Of a stretch of 33,214 bases of DNA, positions 1 to 8,242 are shown one piece after another. Source of the DNA: Bacillota bacterium (GTDB lineage Bacteria > Bacillota_I > Bacilli_A > RF39 > UBA660). The stretch is from assembly GCA_022771715.1 (NCBI GenBank), contig JALELF010000034.1, positions 1-33,214 on the forward strand. The letters are read 5' to 3'. The position numbers and the translations under genes were made by a program. The stretch's first letter is position 1. Each line of letters starts with the position of its first letter. Below the pieces are notes generated by a model. The model made no database searches. It was not told where the DNA came from and saw nothing but the letters and a program-made list of their open reading frames with translations.

Positions 1-138
1 GAAAGAGTGGTGGAAAGAATAATGGAAATAAATGAGAATTATGATGAATGGGTAAGAGTATATGATGTAGTAGAAGAAAATAATAGAATGTGGAGAACAA
101 TAGTAGCTAATAAAGAAGAAGAGGCTATGGAAAAAGAG
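1..138 (+). repeat. Left copy of 138-bp terminal direct repeat
   Basis: Identical to 33077-33214 by direct reading. Confidence 0.95.
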
Positions 139-246
139 AAACAATGTATAATAAAGAATTTATTAAAACAAAATTTAGATATAAATTTGATTAGTGAAGT
201 AACAGGTATGCCAGTAAGTAAAATTAAAGATTTAAAGATAAGTTAA
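1..246 (+). CDS. C-terminal fragment of an Rpn / PD-(D/E)XK nuclease transposase-family protein (5' end outside window)
   Basis: Open frame from base 1 ending in ...EKEKQCIIKNLLKQNLDINLISEVTGMPVSKIKDLKIS, resembling the Rpn-family C-terminal tail (AKNLLK.GLDI..I...TGLS..EI..L). Bases 1-138 are identical to 33077-33214. Confidence 0.6.
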   Translation, partial: ERVVERIMEINENYDEWVRVYDVVEENNRMWRTIVANKEEEAMEKEKQCIIKNLLKQNLDINLISEVTGMPVSKIKDLKIS

Positions 247-285
247 ACCTTTAATTTTTATTTGATATAAATTTACCATTTTTTA

Positions 286-314
286 TAGACAAAAAGCACT
301 AAAATAACTATAAT
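286..314 (+). promoter_or_regulatory. Putative sigma-A promoter for lon (TAGACA-N17-TATAAT)
   Basis: TAGACA 286-291, 17-nt spacer, TATAAT 309-314, upstream of the lon ATG at 340 with GGAGG SD. Confidence 0.7.
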
Positions 315-339
315 ATAAATCACTAGTTGGAGGTGCAAT

Positions 340-2628
340 ATGATAAAAACAGATTTACCAGTACTTATATTAAGACAAATCATATTGTTACCTAATAATG
401 AATTAAGAATTGAATTTGATAATACTAGTAAAAGCATAATCGACATATCTAGTTTATTTCACGATGATTATATATTTGTGGTAAGTATAAATACATTAGA
501 AGAAAAAATAAATACTAATGAGTTACCTAAAGTAGGTGTAATTGCTCATTTAGAAAATAAAACAATACTTCCTAGTGGTAATGTAAGGGTAGTACTTCGT
601 TCTATTAGTAGAGCTCATGTTCATGAGTATTTGAACCATAGCATTGAATCATTAGAAGCTATAGTATCAGCTTCTAGTGAAAAAAATATAGAAGATGATT
701 TATTAGTTGATAAAATAAAAAAAGAAGTTGTAAAATTTGTAAACGATAATCCATATATAGGAAATGAATTATTAAAAGTAAAAGATATAACAAGTATAAG
801 TACAATAACAGATATAGTTAGTGCTTGTTTAAATTTAACATATGGAAGAAAAAATGAATATTTAACTACATTAGATGTAAAAAAAAGAAGTGAAATGCTT
901 CTAAGCGATATATATAAAGAAAGTCAAATTATTAATATAGAAAAAGAAATAGATGAAAAAACAAAGAAAGAAATTGATAAATCGCAAAAAGAATTTATTT
1001 TAAAAGAAAGAATAAAAACGATTCAAAAGGAATTAGGCAGTGATTCTAATGATGAAATTAATGAATTAAAAGAAAAAATAGATAACTTAAAATGTAATGA
1101 AAATGTTAGGGAAAAACTACTTAAAGAGTTAAAAAGTTATTCTAATTTGCCATTACTATCACCGGAATCTAGTGTTTTAAAGCAGCACATTGAATATTTA
1201 TTAGAACTTCCATGGCTTAATAAAACAAAAGAAAATACTAATTTAAGAAGAGCTCAAGAAATTTTAGATAAGAGTCATTATGGTATGAATAAAGTGAAGG
1301 ATAGGATTATTGAATATTTAGCTATTTTAAAAAATACTAAAAAAATAAGTAATAATATTTTATGCTTAGTTGGGCCACCTGGGGTTGGCAAAACTTCTTT
1401 AGTAAGTTCAGTAGCACGCGCTATGAATAGAAAATTTGTAAAAATATCTTTAGGTGGAGTAGATGATGTATCTGAAATAATAGGTCATAGAAAAACGTAT
1501 GTTGCTGCAACTTCTGGTAGAATAATTAGTTCACTTAAAAAAATAAAAGTAAATAATCCAGTATTTTTAATAGATGAAATAGATAAGCTTACTAAAAGTA
1601 TTAACGGAGATCCTGCTAGTGCCTTATTAGAAGTATTGGATGTTAATCAAAATAAATCTTTTATTGATAATTATGTAGAAGAAGAATTTGATTTGAGTAA
1701 TGTTTTATTTGTTTTAACAGCAAACTCTATCGAAAATATTCCATATCCGTTACGAGATAGATTAGAAATAATAGAATTACAAGGTTATACAGAAAAAGAA
1801 AAATTGGAAATAGTTAAGAATTATATGTTACCTAAAATATGTAAAAATAATGGTTTAAATGGTATAAATATAAGTGATAATGATATACTTTATATAATCA
1901 AAAATTATACAAGAGAATCGGGAGTTAGAGATTTAGAAAGAAAAATAGATACCATCATTAGAAAAATAGTAACAAAAAAACAATTAGAAAACAAAATGAT
2001 TAAATCTATAAATAAAAAAAAGATAAATGATTTTTTGGGTTCTAGTATAAAAGATGTAAAGATAAATTCTGATATAGGAATTGTTAATGGACTTGCTTAT
2101 ACTAGTTGTGGTGGCGAATTATTACCAATTGAAGTTGTTTCATATAAAGGAAATGGTGAATTAATTTTAACTGGTTCTCTTGGGGATATAATGAAAGAAA
2201 GTGCAATAATTGCTTTAAGTTATATTAAAGCAAATGCTAATTATTTTAAAATAGACACAAAAAAATTAAAGGATTTAGATATTCATATTCATGTACCAGA
2301 AGGAGCTATTCCTAAAGATGGGCCAAGTGCTGGAATAACTTTGACAACATCTTTAATAAGCATGTTTAAAGGAATTCGTGCTAGTAATGATATTGCTATG
2401 ACTGGGGAAATAACTTTGCATGGAAATATTTTACCTATAGGTGGTTTGCGAGAAAAAAGTATGGGTGCTTTAAAGAATGGTATAAAAAAAATAATTATCC
2501 CTTATGATAATTATAGTGATGTAGAAGAGTTACCTAAAGAAATAAAAGATAATATAAAATATATTGGAGTAAAAAATTATAAAGAAGTATTTAAGTATAT
2601 ATTTAGTGGTGGTAATGATGAAAAATAA
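340..2628 (+). CDS. lon: ATP-dependent protease Lon (LonA type)
   Basis: Walker A GPPGVGKTS, Walker B VFLIDEIDKL, protease Ser motif PKDGPSAGIT and Lys motif GGLREK; 762 aa. Confidence 0.97.
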   Translation: MIKTDLPVLILRQIILLPNNELRIEFDNTSKSIIDISSLFHDDYIFVVSINTLEEKINTNELPKVGVIAHLENKTILPSGNVRVVLRSISRAHVHEYLNHSIESLEAIVSASSEKNIEDDLLVDKIKKEVVKFVNDNPYIGNELLKVKDITSISTITDIVSACLNLTYGRKNEYLTTLDVKKRSEMLLSDIYKESQIINIEKEIDEKTKKEIDKSQKEFILKERIKTIQKELGSDSNDEINELKEKIDNLKCNENVREKLLKELKSYSNLPLLSPESSVLKQHIEYLLELPWLNKTKENTNLRRAQEILDKSHYGMNKVKDRIIEYLAILKNTKKISNNILCLVGPPGVGKTSLVSSVARAMNRKFVKISLGGVDDVSEIIGHRKTYVAATSGRIISSLKKIKVNNPVFLIDEIDKLTKSINGDPASALLEVLDVNQNKSFIDNYVEEEFDLSNVLFVLTANSIENIPYPLRDRLEIIELQGYTEKEKLEIVKNYMLPKICKNNGLNGINISDNDILYIIKNYTRESGVRDLERKIDTIIRKIVTKKQLENKMIKSINKKKINDFLGSSIKDVKINSDIGIVNGLAYTSCGGELLPIEVVSYKGNGELILTGSLGDIMKESAIIALSYIKANANYFKIDTKKLKDLDIHIHVPEGAIPKDGPSAGITLTTSLISMFKGIRASNDIAMTGEITLHGNILPIGGLREKSMGALKNGIKKIIIPYDNYSDVEELPKEIKDNIKYIGVKNYKEVFKYIFSGGNDEK

Positions 2629-3373
2629 AGAAATATATATAGAAGAACAAATTAGTTTAGTACATTTTAATAAGCTTTTAATAACAGAGGATACTGACAG
2701 TATGTTGAAAGAGTTATTAAATGATTATGATATTTTAGAAATAATTGATATTGTTGAAAATTATTTAAATAAAGATGAATTTATTTACTTTATAAGTTTA
2801 TTTGATAATTTAAGAGAAAAATTAATTAATTTTATAGAAGTTGTTATTTTTGCTCATAAAAGATATATAAAATATAAAAGTGATATAGATAGTGAGTATA
2901 TGTATGAAGATACTTTGACTGATCTTTTAAATATGCTAGAATTTGTTACTAAAATAAAAGAAGTGAATAAGGAAGAATATAGAGAAATTTTATTAAATTA
3001 TAAAGGAATACCTAATGATAATGGTGGATTATTTAATTTGCAAATAAGTTATATGTTAGATGAAGATGTTTTTAAATATTTGAATGGTAAAATAAATGAT
3101 TTAGACATAAAATGCAAGGGTATTTACTTTTATTCATTACTTTCATATTTGAAAAGTGTTAAATTATGTTTGGATAGTAAGCTTTTTTTGAAAAGAGCAA
3201 ATGAAATTATTAAAAATATTAAATCAAAAGCAATGAGAAATCTTATTTTAGAGTCTTCTAAATTAAATTATACTGACATATGTGTTAATGATTTATGTGC
3301 TGATTTATATGGAAATATAGAAGTAGAAGATAGTCAAACTAATAATATTATTGATATAAAGAAATATAGATGA
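2606..3373 (+). CDS. Hypothetical protein immediately downstream of lon (start probably at 2618 or 2621)
   Basis: Long ORF overlapping the end of lon; no recognised motif. Confidence 0.7.
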   Translation: MVVMMKNKEIYIEEQISLVHFNKLLITEDTDSMLKELLNDYDILEIIDIVENYLNKDEFIYFISLFDNLREKLINFIEVVIFAHKRYIKYKSDIDSEYMYEDTLTDLLNMLEFVTKIKEVNKEEYREILLNYKGIPNDNGGLFNLQISYMLDEDVFKYLNGKINDLDIKCKGIYFYSLLSYLKSVKLCLDSKLFLKRANEIIKNIKSKAMRNLILESSKLNYTDICVNDLCADLYGNIEVEDSQTNNIIDIKKYR

Positions 3374-3422
3374 ATAAAATCATCTTTTTTTCATATGCTT
3401 TAATGAAAGAGAGTGAAATATT

Positions 3423-4112
3423 ATGAAAAAAATAGTACCATTTAAAAAAGATATTAATTTTAAAACTAATATTGCAGAAATTACTAGTATTTCTTTAGAA
3501 CATACTTTAAAAGTAGGAAATTTTACAGTTGATGGGGATTTTACGATAAGTGGCGAATACAAAATGGCTGATGTAAGTACTAATACAGAAAGTTTCAGCT
3601 TTGATTTGCCATGTAGCATTTCTATAGATGACAAATATTTATTAGACAGAGTGGAAGTTGACATAGATGATTTTTATTATGAAATTATTAATGATAAAAC
3701 TTTAGTAGTTAATATTGATGTAGCGCTTAATAATTTGGAAGAGAAACCTTTAATTGAAGATAGAGCTGATTTACCTGAAGCTTTAGAAAATCCTATAATA
3801 ATAGAAGAGCCAGTAAAAGAGGTTTCAAAAGAAATAGTTAAAGAAGACACTAAGAAAGTAGAAGTAGAGACAAAAGAAAAAACTAGTATAAAAAATGTTG
3901 TAAATGATACAAGTGATAGGCAAAATATAAATGTATTTAATTCTTTTACTGAAAAAGAAAGTATAGCAACCTATAGAGTATACATAGTAAGAGAAGGAGA
4001 TATAGTAGATGGAATAATAGAAAAATATGGAATAACTAAAGAATTGTTAGAAAAGTATAACAATATTACTGATATAAAAATAGGCGATAAATTAATAATA
4101 CCAACTGAATGA
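3423..4112 (+). CDS. SpoVID-like spore morphogenesis protein with C-terminal LysM domain
   Basis: N-terminal beta-rich segment (DGDFTISGEYKMADV...FSFDLPCSISIDDKY...VDIDDFYYEI), acidic linker, C-terminal LysM (YIVREGDIVDGIIEKYGITKELLEKYNNITDIKIGDKLIIP); followed directly by a YsxE/CotS-like gene. Confidence 0.72.
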   Translation: MKKIVPFKKDINFKTNIAEITSISLEHTLKVGNFTVDGDFTISGEYKMADVSTNTESFSFDLPCSISIDDKYLLDRVEVDIDDFYYEIINDKTLVVNIDVALNNLEEKPLIEDRADLPEALENPIIIEEPVKEVSKEIVKEDTKKVEVETKEKTSIKNVVNDTSDRQNINVFNSFTEKESIATYRVYIVREGDIVDGIIEKYGITKELLEKYNNITDIKIGDKLIIPTE

Positions 4113-5008
4113 AAAAAATCAATGAAATCTTAAAACAATACAATTACAAACCATATAGATATAAAAAAATAGGTAAAACGGTAATTGTTGATACTGATAA
4201 TGGTAGTATTGTTGTAAAAAAAAAGAGTACTTCAAATGAACAAATAAAGAAATATTTAGAAAGTAGAAATTTTGATTATAAGCCTGAGATAATTGCGACA
4301 GGTGAAGATTATGAAATAACTAGGTTTATTGAAGATTCTAGCATTCCCAAAGAGCAAAAAATACTAGATATGATTGATCTAGTTTCTCTTTTACATAGTA
4401 AAACAACTCATTATAAGGAAATAACAGAAGATTATTTTAAAGAATTATATGAAGATTTATCGAACAATATATATTATTTGAAAAGTTATTATAATGACTT
4501 AATAACAGTTATTGAAGGCAAGATATATATGGATCCGTCAGAATATTTATTAGCGCGAAATATATCTCGTATTTTTGCTTCTTTGAACTTTTGTGAAAAA
4601 GAGATAGAAAATTGGTATCAAGTTGTTAAAGAAAAAAAACAAACTAGATTAGTTGTTTTACATAATAATTTGAGTTTAGAACATTTTATTCGTAATAAAT
4701 CATCTTATCTAATAAGCTGGGATAAGTCAAAAATAGATAATCCAATTTTTGATTTATATAAATTATATAGAAATCATGGTGAATATTTTGATTTTATAAC
4801 TTTACTTAAAAGATATGAAATGACTTATCCTTTATTAGATGAAGAGAGATGTCTTTTATTTATTATGATTGCTATGCCTACAAAGTTAGAATTTACTGAT
4901 TCTGTGTTTAAAAACTGTGAAGTTATAGGTAGAGAAATAGATTTGCTTTTTAAAACTGAAATCTTAATTTCACCATATTATTCTAAAGAAACAGTAACAA
5001 AGAAGTAA
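4109..5008 (+). CDS. YsxE/CotS-like kinase-fold spore coat protein
   Basis: APH-like fold features (VVLHNNLSLEHFIRNKSSYLISWDKSKIDNPIFDLYKLYR), overlaps the SpoVID-like gene by 4 nt, matching the spoVID-ysxE gene order of Bacillus. Confidence 0.65.
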   Translation: MKKINEILKQYNYKPYRYKKIGKTVIVDTDNGSIVVKKKSTSNEQIKKYLESRNFDYKPEIIATGEDYEITRFIEDSSIPKEQKILDMIDLVSLLHSKTTHYKEITEDYFKELYEDLSNNIYYLKSYYNDLITVIEGKIYMDPSEYLLARNISRIFASLNFCEKEIENWYQVVKEKKQTRLVVLHNNLSLEHFIRNKSSYLISWDKSKIDNPIFDLYKLYRNHGEYFDFITLLKRYEMTYPLLDEERCLLFIMIAMPTKLEFTDSVFKNCEVIGREIDLLFKTEILISPYYSKETVTKK

Positions 5009-5146
5009 AAAGAAAAGAATCAATAAAAATAGATTAAAACGTGTTGTTATAAAAAAGGTAAATATTAATTGATAAAATAATAGTATACATAAAATGAAAG
5101 AAAATAAAAACCATTTACCTCTACATCGCCACCAATTATTATTCAT
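4970..5146 (-). CDS. Putative small membrane protein (58 aa), not in the ORF track
   Basis: My translation: MNNNWWRCRGKWFLFSFILCILLFYQLIFTFFITTRFNLFLLILFFLLLCYCFFRIIW; AGGTG SD upstream of ATG; two hydrophobic segments; overlaps the 3' end of the upstream + strand gene. Confidence 0.4.
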   Translation of the reverse strand: MNNNWWRCRGKWFLFSFILCILLFYQLIFTFFITTRFNLFLLILFFLLLCYCFFRIIW

Positions 5147-5225
5147 ATTTTCACCTAATATATTGTATTTATTATAATTAACTAGAATTATTTGATAAGC
5201 CTATTTTGACTTATCTTTTAAATAA

Positions 5226-5987
5226 TTGTATAATTATTTAGGGATAGTTATGAAAGAAAAACTGAATTATTTTAAAGAAAATATTAAACTATTGTTTAAA
5301 GAACTAGGTAAAAAAGAAACAAGAATTAAGCAAATTCCTAACTTATTAACACTATCTAGATTAATTTCACCATTAATAATAATACCATTAGCTTTATCTG
5401 GTAATTTATTATTAGTTGGTGTTTTTACGTGTTTATTTGGATTAACTGATTTATTTGATGGTATAATAGCACGTAAATATAATGTTACTAGTGAATTTGG
5501 TAGATTATTAGATGCTTGTACTGATAAAGTTTTTGCTTTTTCTTTGATTTTACCTTTATTATTTACTAATCCTATATTGATTATTAATTTAATTTTAGAA
5601 GGTGTTATTAGTTTTGTTAATGTTAAATCAAATATTAATGGTAATAAGCCTAAAACAATATTCTTAGGTAAAATTAAAACTACTTTATTGTTTATTTTAT
5701 TATCACTATCATATTTATCAAGTATTATTAATATAAGTAATTTAGTGATTGTTTTAGCAAATATAATCTCATTGTTACAAATAGGGTGTGCAGTTGAGTA
5801 TAAGAAAATAGATGTTAAAGAAGAAGTAAAAAAAGAAAATAATGTAGTTATTGATGAATCTAATGATAAATTGAAAGAATTAGCTGAAGAGAAGAAAAAA
5901 CTAGAAGATTTAAAAGAATATGTAATAAAATGTAAAGAAAATAAGGTTTTTGATGAAAAAGAAAAGACTAAGGTTTTAAAAAAATAA
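5226..5987 (+). CDS. CDP-alcohol phosphatidyltransferase family protein (start likely 5250)
   Basis: Canonical motif DLFDGIIARKYNVTSEFGRLLDACTD = DxxDGxxAR-x8-GxxxDxxxD; multiple TM segments; Lys/Glu-rich tail. Confidence 0.88.
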   Translation: MYNYLGIVMKEKLNYFKENIKLLFKELGKKETRIKQIPNLLTLSRLISPLIIIPLALSGNLLLVGVFTCLFGLTDLFDGIIARKYNVTSEFGRLLDACTDKVFAFSLILPLLFTNPILIINLILEGVISFVNVKSNINGNKPKTIFLGKIKTTLLFILLSLSYLSSIINISNLVIVLANIISLLQIGCAVEYKKIDVKEEVKKENNVVIDESNDKLKELAEEKKKLEDLKEYVIKCKENKVFDEKEKTKVLKK

Positions 5988-6016
5988 ATATGTGTTACAA
6001 TAAAGTTAGGTGATTA

Positions 6017-6706
6017 ATGGTGTATACAGAAGAACAAATAAGTATATTAAAAGAAGAATATACCAAAATGATAGATAGTGTTTTATTTGAATTAAAGGCG
6101 AGAAAAATAGGTAATCAAATTTTAGCTAATTCTCCTAAATTAGGTAAAGTTACGGTTTATGCGGGTGCTGCTCTTCTTAGTACTGCTTGTGTTACTATAG
6201 CAGGTTCGATTTTAAAACAATATGGAATAAATGTTTTAGGAACTCCTATGACAATTTTTGCACCTTTGTTGGGGGCAACGGGCATTGCTGGGACAGTTGA
6301 TTTAGGCTCTGAATGGAGTAAGAGATTTGATTTTACTGAAATAGAAAGAACAAGTAGGAAAAATATAGATGTGCTTGATTTTCTTTGTGAACGTTTTACA
6401 AAATTAAGAGAGTGTGCTAATTTAGATAGTTATAATTTTCAAAATTTGATAAATTATATGAATCAATTATTGCAGTATCGAAATAAAATGGGGCAACCAA
6501 TAAGTGCGCATTTTCTTTTAAGATTTTTAGGTATTAATCATAATGATGAATTAACCGAAGATAATCTTAGAAGAAAAAGAATGTATATTGAACTTTTAAA
6601 ATCAGATAGACAATTATGGGATGGATTTAATTCTATATATCGAAAAAGTTGTGAATTTTATAATACAAATGTAAACAATTATCAAGGTTATAGATCTGGT
6701 ATGTAA
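6017..6706 (+). CDS. Hypothetical protein with central hydrophobic segment
   Basis: 229 aa ORF with GGTGATTA SD; hydrophobic stretch VTVYAGAALLSTACVTIAGSILKQYG. Confidence 0.7.
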   Translation: MVYTEEQISILKEEYTKMIDSVLFELKARKIGNQILANSPKLGKVTVYAGAALLSTACVTIAGSILKQYGINVLGTPMTIFAPLLGATGIAGTVDLGSEWSKRFDFTEIERTSRKNIDVLDFLCERFTKLRECANLDSYNFQNLINYMNQLLQYRNKMGQPISAHFLLRFLGINHNDELTEDNLRRKRMYIELLKSDRQLWDGFNSIYRKSCEFYNTNVNNYQGYRSGM

Positions 6707-6714
6707 AAAAAATG

Positions 6715-6742
6715 TTGACAAATCTATTAAATGTTGTATAAT
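6715..6742 (+). promoter_or_regulatory. Putative sigma-A promoter for infC-rpmI-rplT (TTGACA-N16-TATAAT)
   Basis: TTGACA 6715-6720 and TATAAT 6737-6742. Confidence 0.75.
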
Positions 6743-6761
6743 ATTAGAAGAAAAAGGAAAG

Positions 6762-6860
6762 AAGTGTATCCACACTCACCCGATTACTGATAGTTCTGGG
6801 TTAAAAGCTTAATATGGTTTTATTATGTTTTTAAGTGGATACATTTGTATTCACTTTTTA
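6762..6860 (+). promoter_or_regulatory. infC operon leader attenuator (L20-leader-like) with alternative antiterminator/terminator helices
   Basis: AAGTGTATCCAC (6762-6773) can pair with GTGGATACATTT (6835-6846). The same 3' segment also forms a terminator AAGTGGATAC (6833-6842)/GTATTCACTT (6847-6856) followed by a T run. Located between promoter and infC. Confidence 0.75.
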
Positions 6861-6874
6861 TGTGGAGGTGCACT

Positions 6875-7405
6875 ATCGCAAATAAAGAAAGAGATTTGTT
6901 TATTAATGAACAAATAAGAGCAAAAGAAGTGATGGTTATAGGTCCTAGGGGTGAACAGTTAGGGACTAAACCAATTAAAGATGCTTTGACATTGGCTAGC
7001 TATGCAGGATTTGATTTAGTACTTATTAATCAAAATTCTAATCCACCAGTATGTAAAATAATGGATTATAATAAGTTTAAGTATGAAAACAAAAAGAAAG
7101 CAAAAGAAAACATCAAGAAGCAAAGAGAAAGTAATTTAGAAATGAAAGAATATCGTTTGTCTGTTACGATTGATGTACATGATTTTGATACAAGAGTAAG
7201 AAATGCAAAAAATTATTTAGAAAAAGGTCATAAAATAAAAGCTAGTATTAGATTTAAAGGTCGTGAAATGGCTCATCCTGAACTTGGAAGAGATGTTTTA
7301 CTTCGATTTGCAGAAGCTTTAGGAAGTGTTTCAAGTATAGAACAGAAACCAGTAATTGATGGACGTTTTATATTTATGATACTTACGCCTAGTAAAGAAA
7401 AATAA
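6875..7405 (+). CDS. infC: Translation initiation factor IF-3, starting at a non-AUG AUC codon
   Basis: IANKERDLFINEQIRAKEVMVIGPRGEQLG...RFKGREMAHPELG; GGAGG SD at 6864-6868 lies 6 nt before ATC 6875. The track start (TTG 6845) lies inside the terminator hairpin and upstream of the SD. Confidence 0.93.
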   Translation: MANKERDLFINEQIRAKEVMVIGPRGEQLGTKPIKDALTLASYAGFDLVLINQNSNPPVCKIMDYNKFKYENKKKAKENIKKQRESNLEMKEYRLSVTIDVHDFDTRVRNAKNYLEKGHKIKASIRFKGREMAHPELGRDVLLRFAEALGSVSSIEQKPVIDGRFIFMILTPSKEK

Positions 7406-7415
7406 GGAGGAAATT

Positions 7416-7601
7416 ATGCCAAAATTAAAAACACACAAAGGTTCAAAAAAAGTTTTTAACAAAAGAAAAAATGACTATAAAATTGGTCGCCCAGGTAGTA
7501 GACACAATACTGGAAAGAAAAATAGTTCTTTTAACAGAAAGAATAGAAATGGTTCTACTTTAAATAGTAGTGATTTAAAGAGAATTAAAACTTTAATATA
7601 A
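7416..7601 (+). CDS. rpmI: 50S ribosomal protein L35
   Basis: [17 protein letters not shown]...; AAGGAGG SD; infC-rpmI-rplT order. Confidence 0.95.
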   Translation: MPKLKTHKGSKKVFNKRKNDYKIGRPGSRHNTGKKNSSFNRKNRNGSTLNSSDLKRIKTLI

Positions 7602-7611
7602 GGAGGAAATT

Positions 7612-8130
7612 ATGCCAAGAGTAAAAGGAAGTACAATACATCGTGCTCGTCGTAAAAAAGTAATGGAAGAAGCTAAAGGTTACTTTGGTTCAAAACACAG
7701 ATTATATAAATCAGCTAAAGAACAAGTAATGCATTCTGGAAAGTATGCTTACAGAGATAGAAGACAAAAGAAGAGAGATTTTAGAAAACTATGGATTACA
7801 AGAATTAACGCTGCTTGTCGTGAAAACGAAATCAGTTATTCTAAATTCATTAATGGTTTATCAAAAGCTGGAGTTACAGTTAACCGTAAAATGTTAAGTG
7901 AAATTGCTATTGATAATCCAAAATCATTTAGTGATTTAGTTACTATTGCTAAAGATGCTTTAGATGGTAAAGTAGTTAAAGAAGTAAAAAAAGAAACTAA
8001 AAAAGAAGTTAAAATAGAAAACGATTTATCTAAAATGACAGTTGCTGAATTACGTGATTTAGCAAAAGAAAAAGGTATCGAAGGCATTTCTACAATGAAG
8101 AAGGCTGAACTTTTAGATGCATTAAAATAG
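7612..8130 (+). CDS. rplT: 50S ribosomal protein L20 with C-terminal Rho_N/SAP-like extension
   Basis: [51 protein letters not shown]... (L20) followed by a KE-rich linker and [35 protein letters not shown]. Confidence 0.95.
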   Translation: MPRVKGSTIHRARRKKVMEEAKGYFGSKHRLYKSAKEQVMHSGKYAYRDRRQKKRDFRKLWITRINAACRENEISYSKFINGLSKAGVTVNRKMLSEIAIDNPKSFSDLVTIAKDALDGKVVKEVKKETKKEVKIENDLSKMTVAELRDLAKEKGIEGISTMKKAELLDALK

Positions 8131-8150
8131 TATTAATTTACTATTTTTTT
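8124..8150 (+). terminator. Rho-independent terminator after rplT
   Basis: AAAATAGTA/TACTATTTT hairpin with TTAATT loop followed by T run. Confidence 0.75.
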
Positions 8151-8192
8151 TGTAAATTAAATGTCTAAAATAACTATATTTTTGTATAAATA

Positions 8193-8221
8193 TTGTCTAC
8201 AAAGAAAATATTTTATATAAT
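8193..8221 (+). promoter_or_regulatory. Putative promoter for the pilin-like gene (TTGTCT-N17-TATAAT)
   Basis: TTGTCT 8193-8198 and TATAAT 8216-8221; SD AAAGGAG then ATG 8243. Confidence 0.65.
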
Positions 8222-8242
8222 GAATTTAGAAAAGGAGTGTTT

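Noticed and set aside
3380-3664. Antisense ORF (94 aa) opposite the SpoVID-like gene
   Set aside because: Fully antisense to a gene with recognisable domains, low-complexity translation, no convincing SD; shadow ORF.
7836-8087. Antisense ORF in rplT
   Set aside because: Shadow of a ribosomal protein gene.
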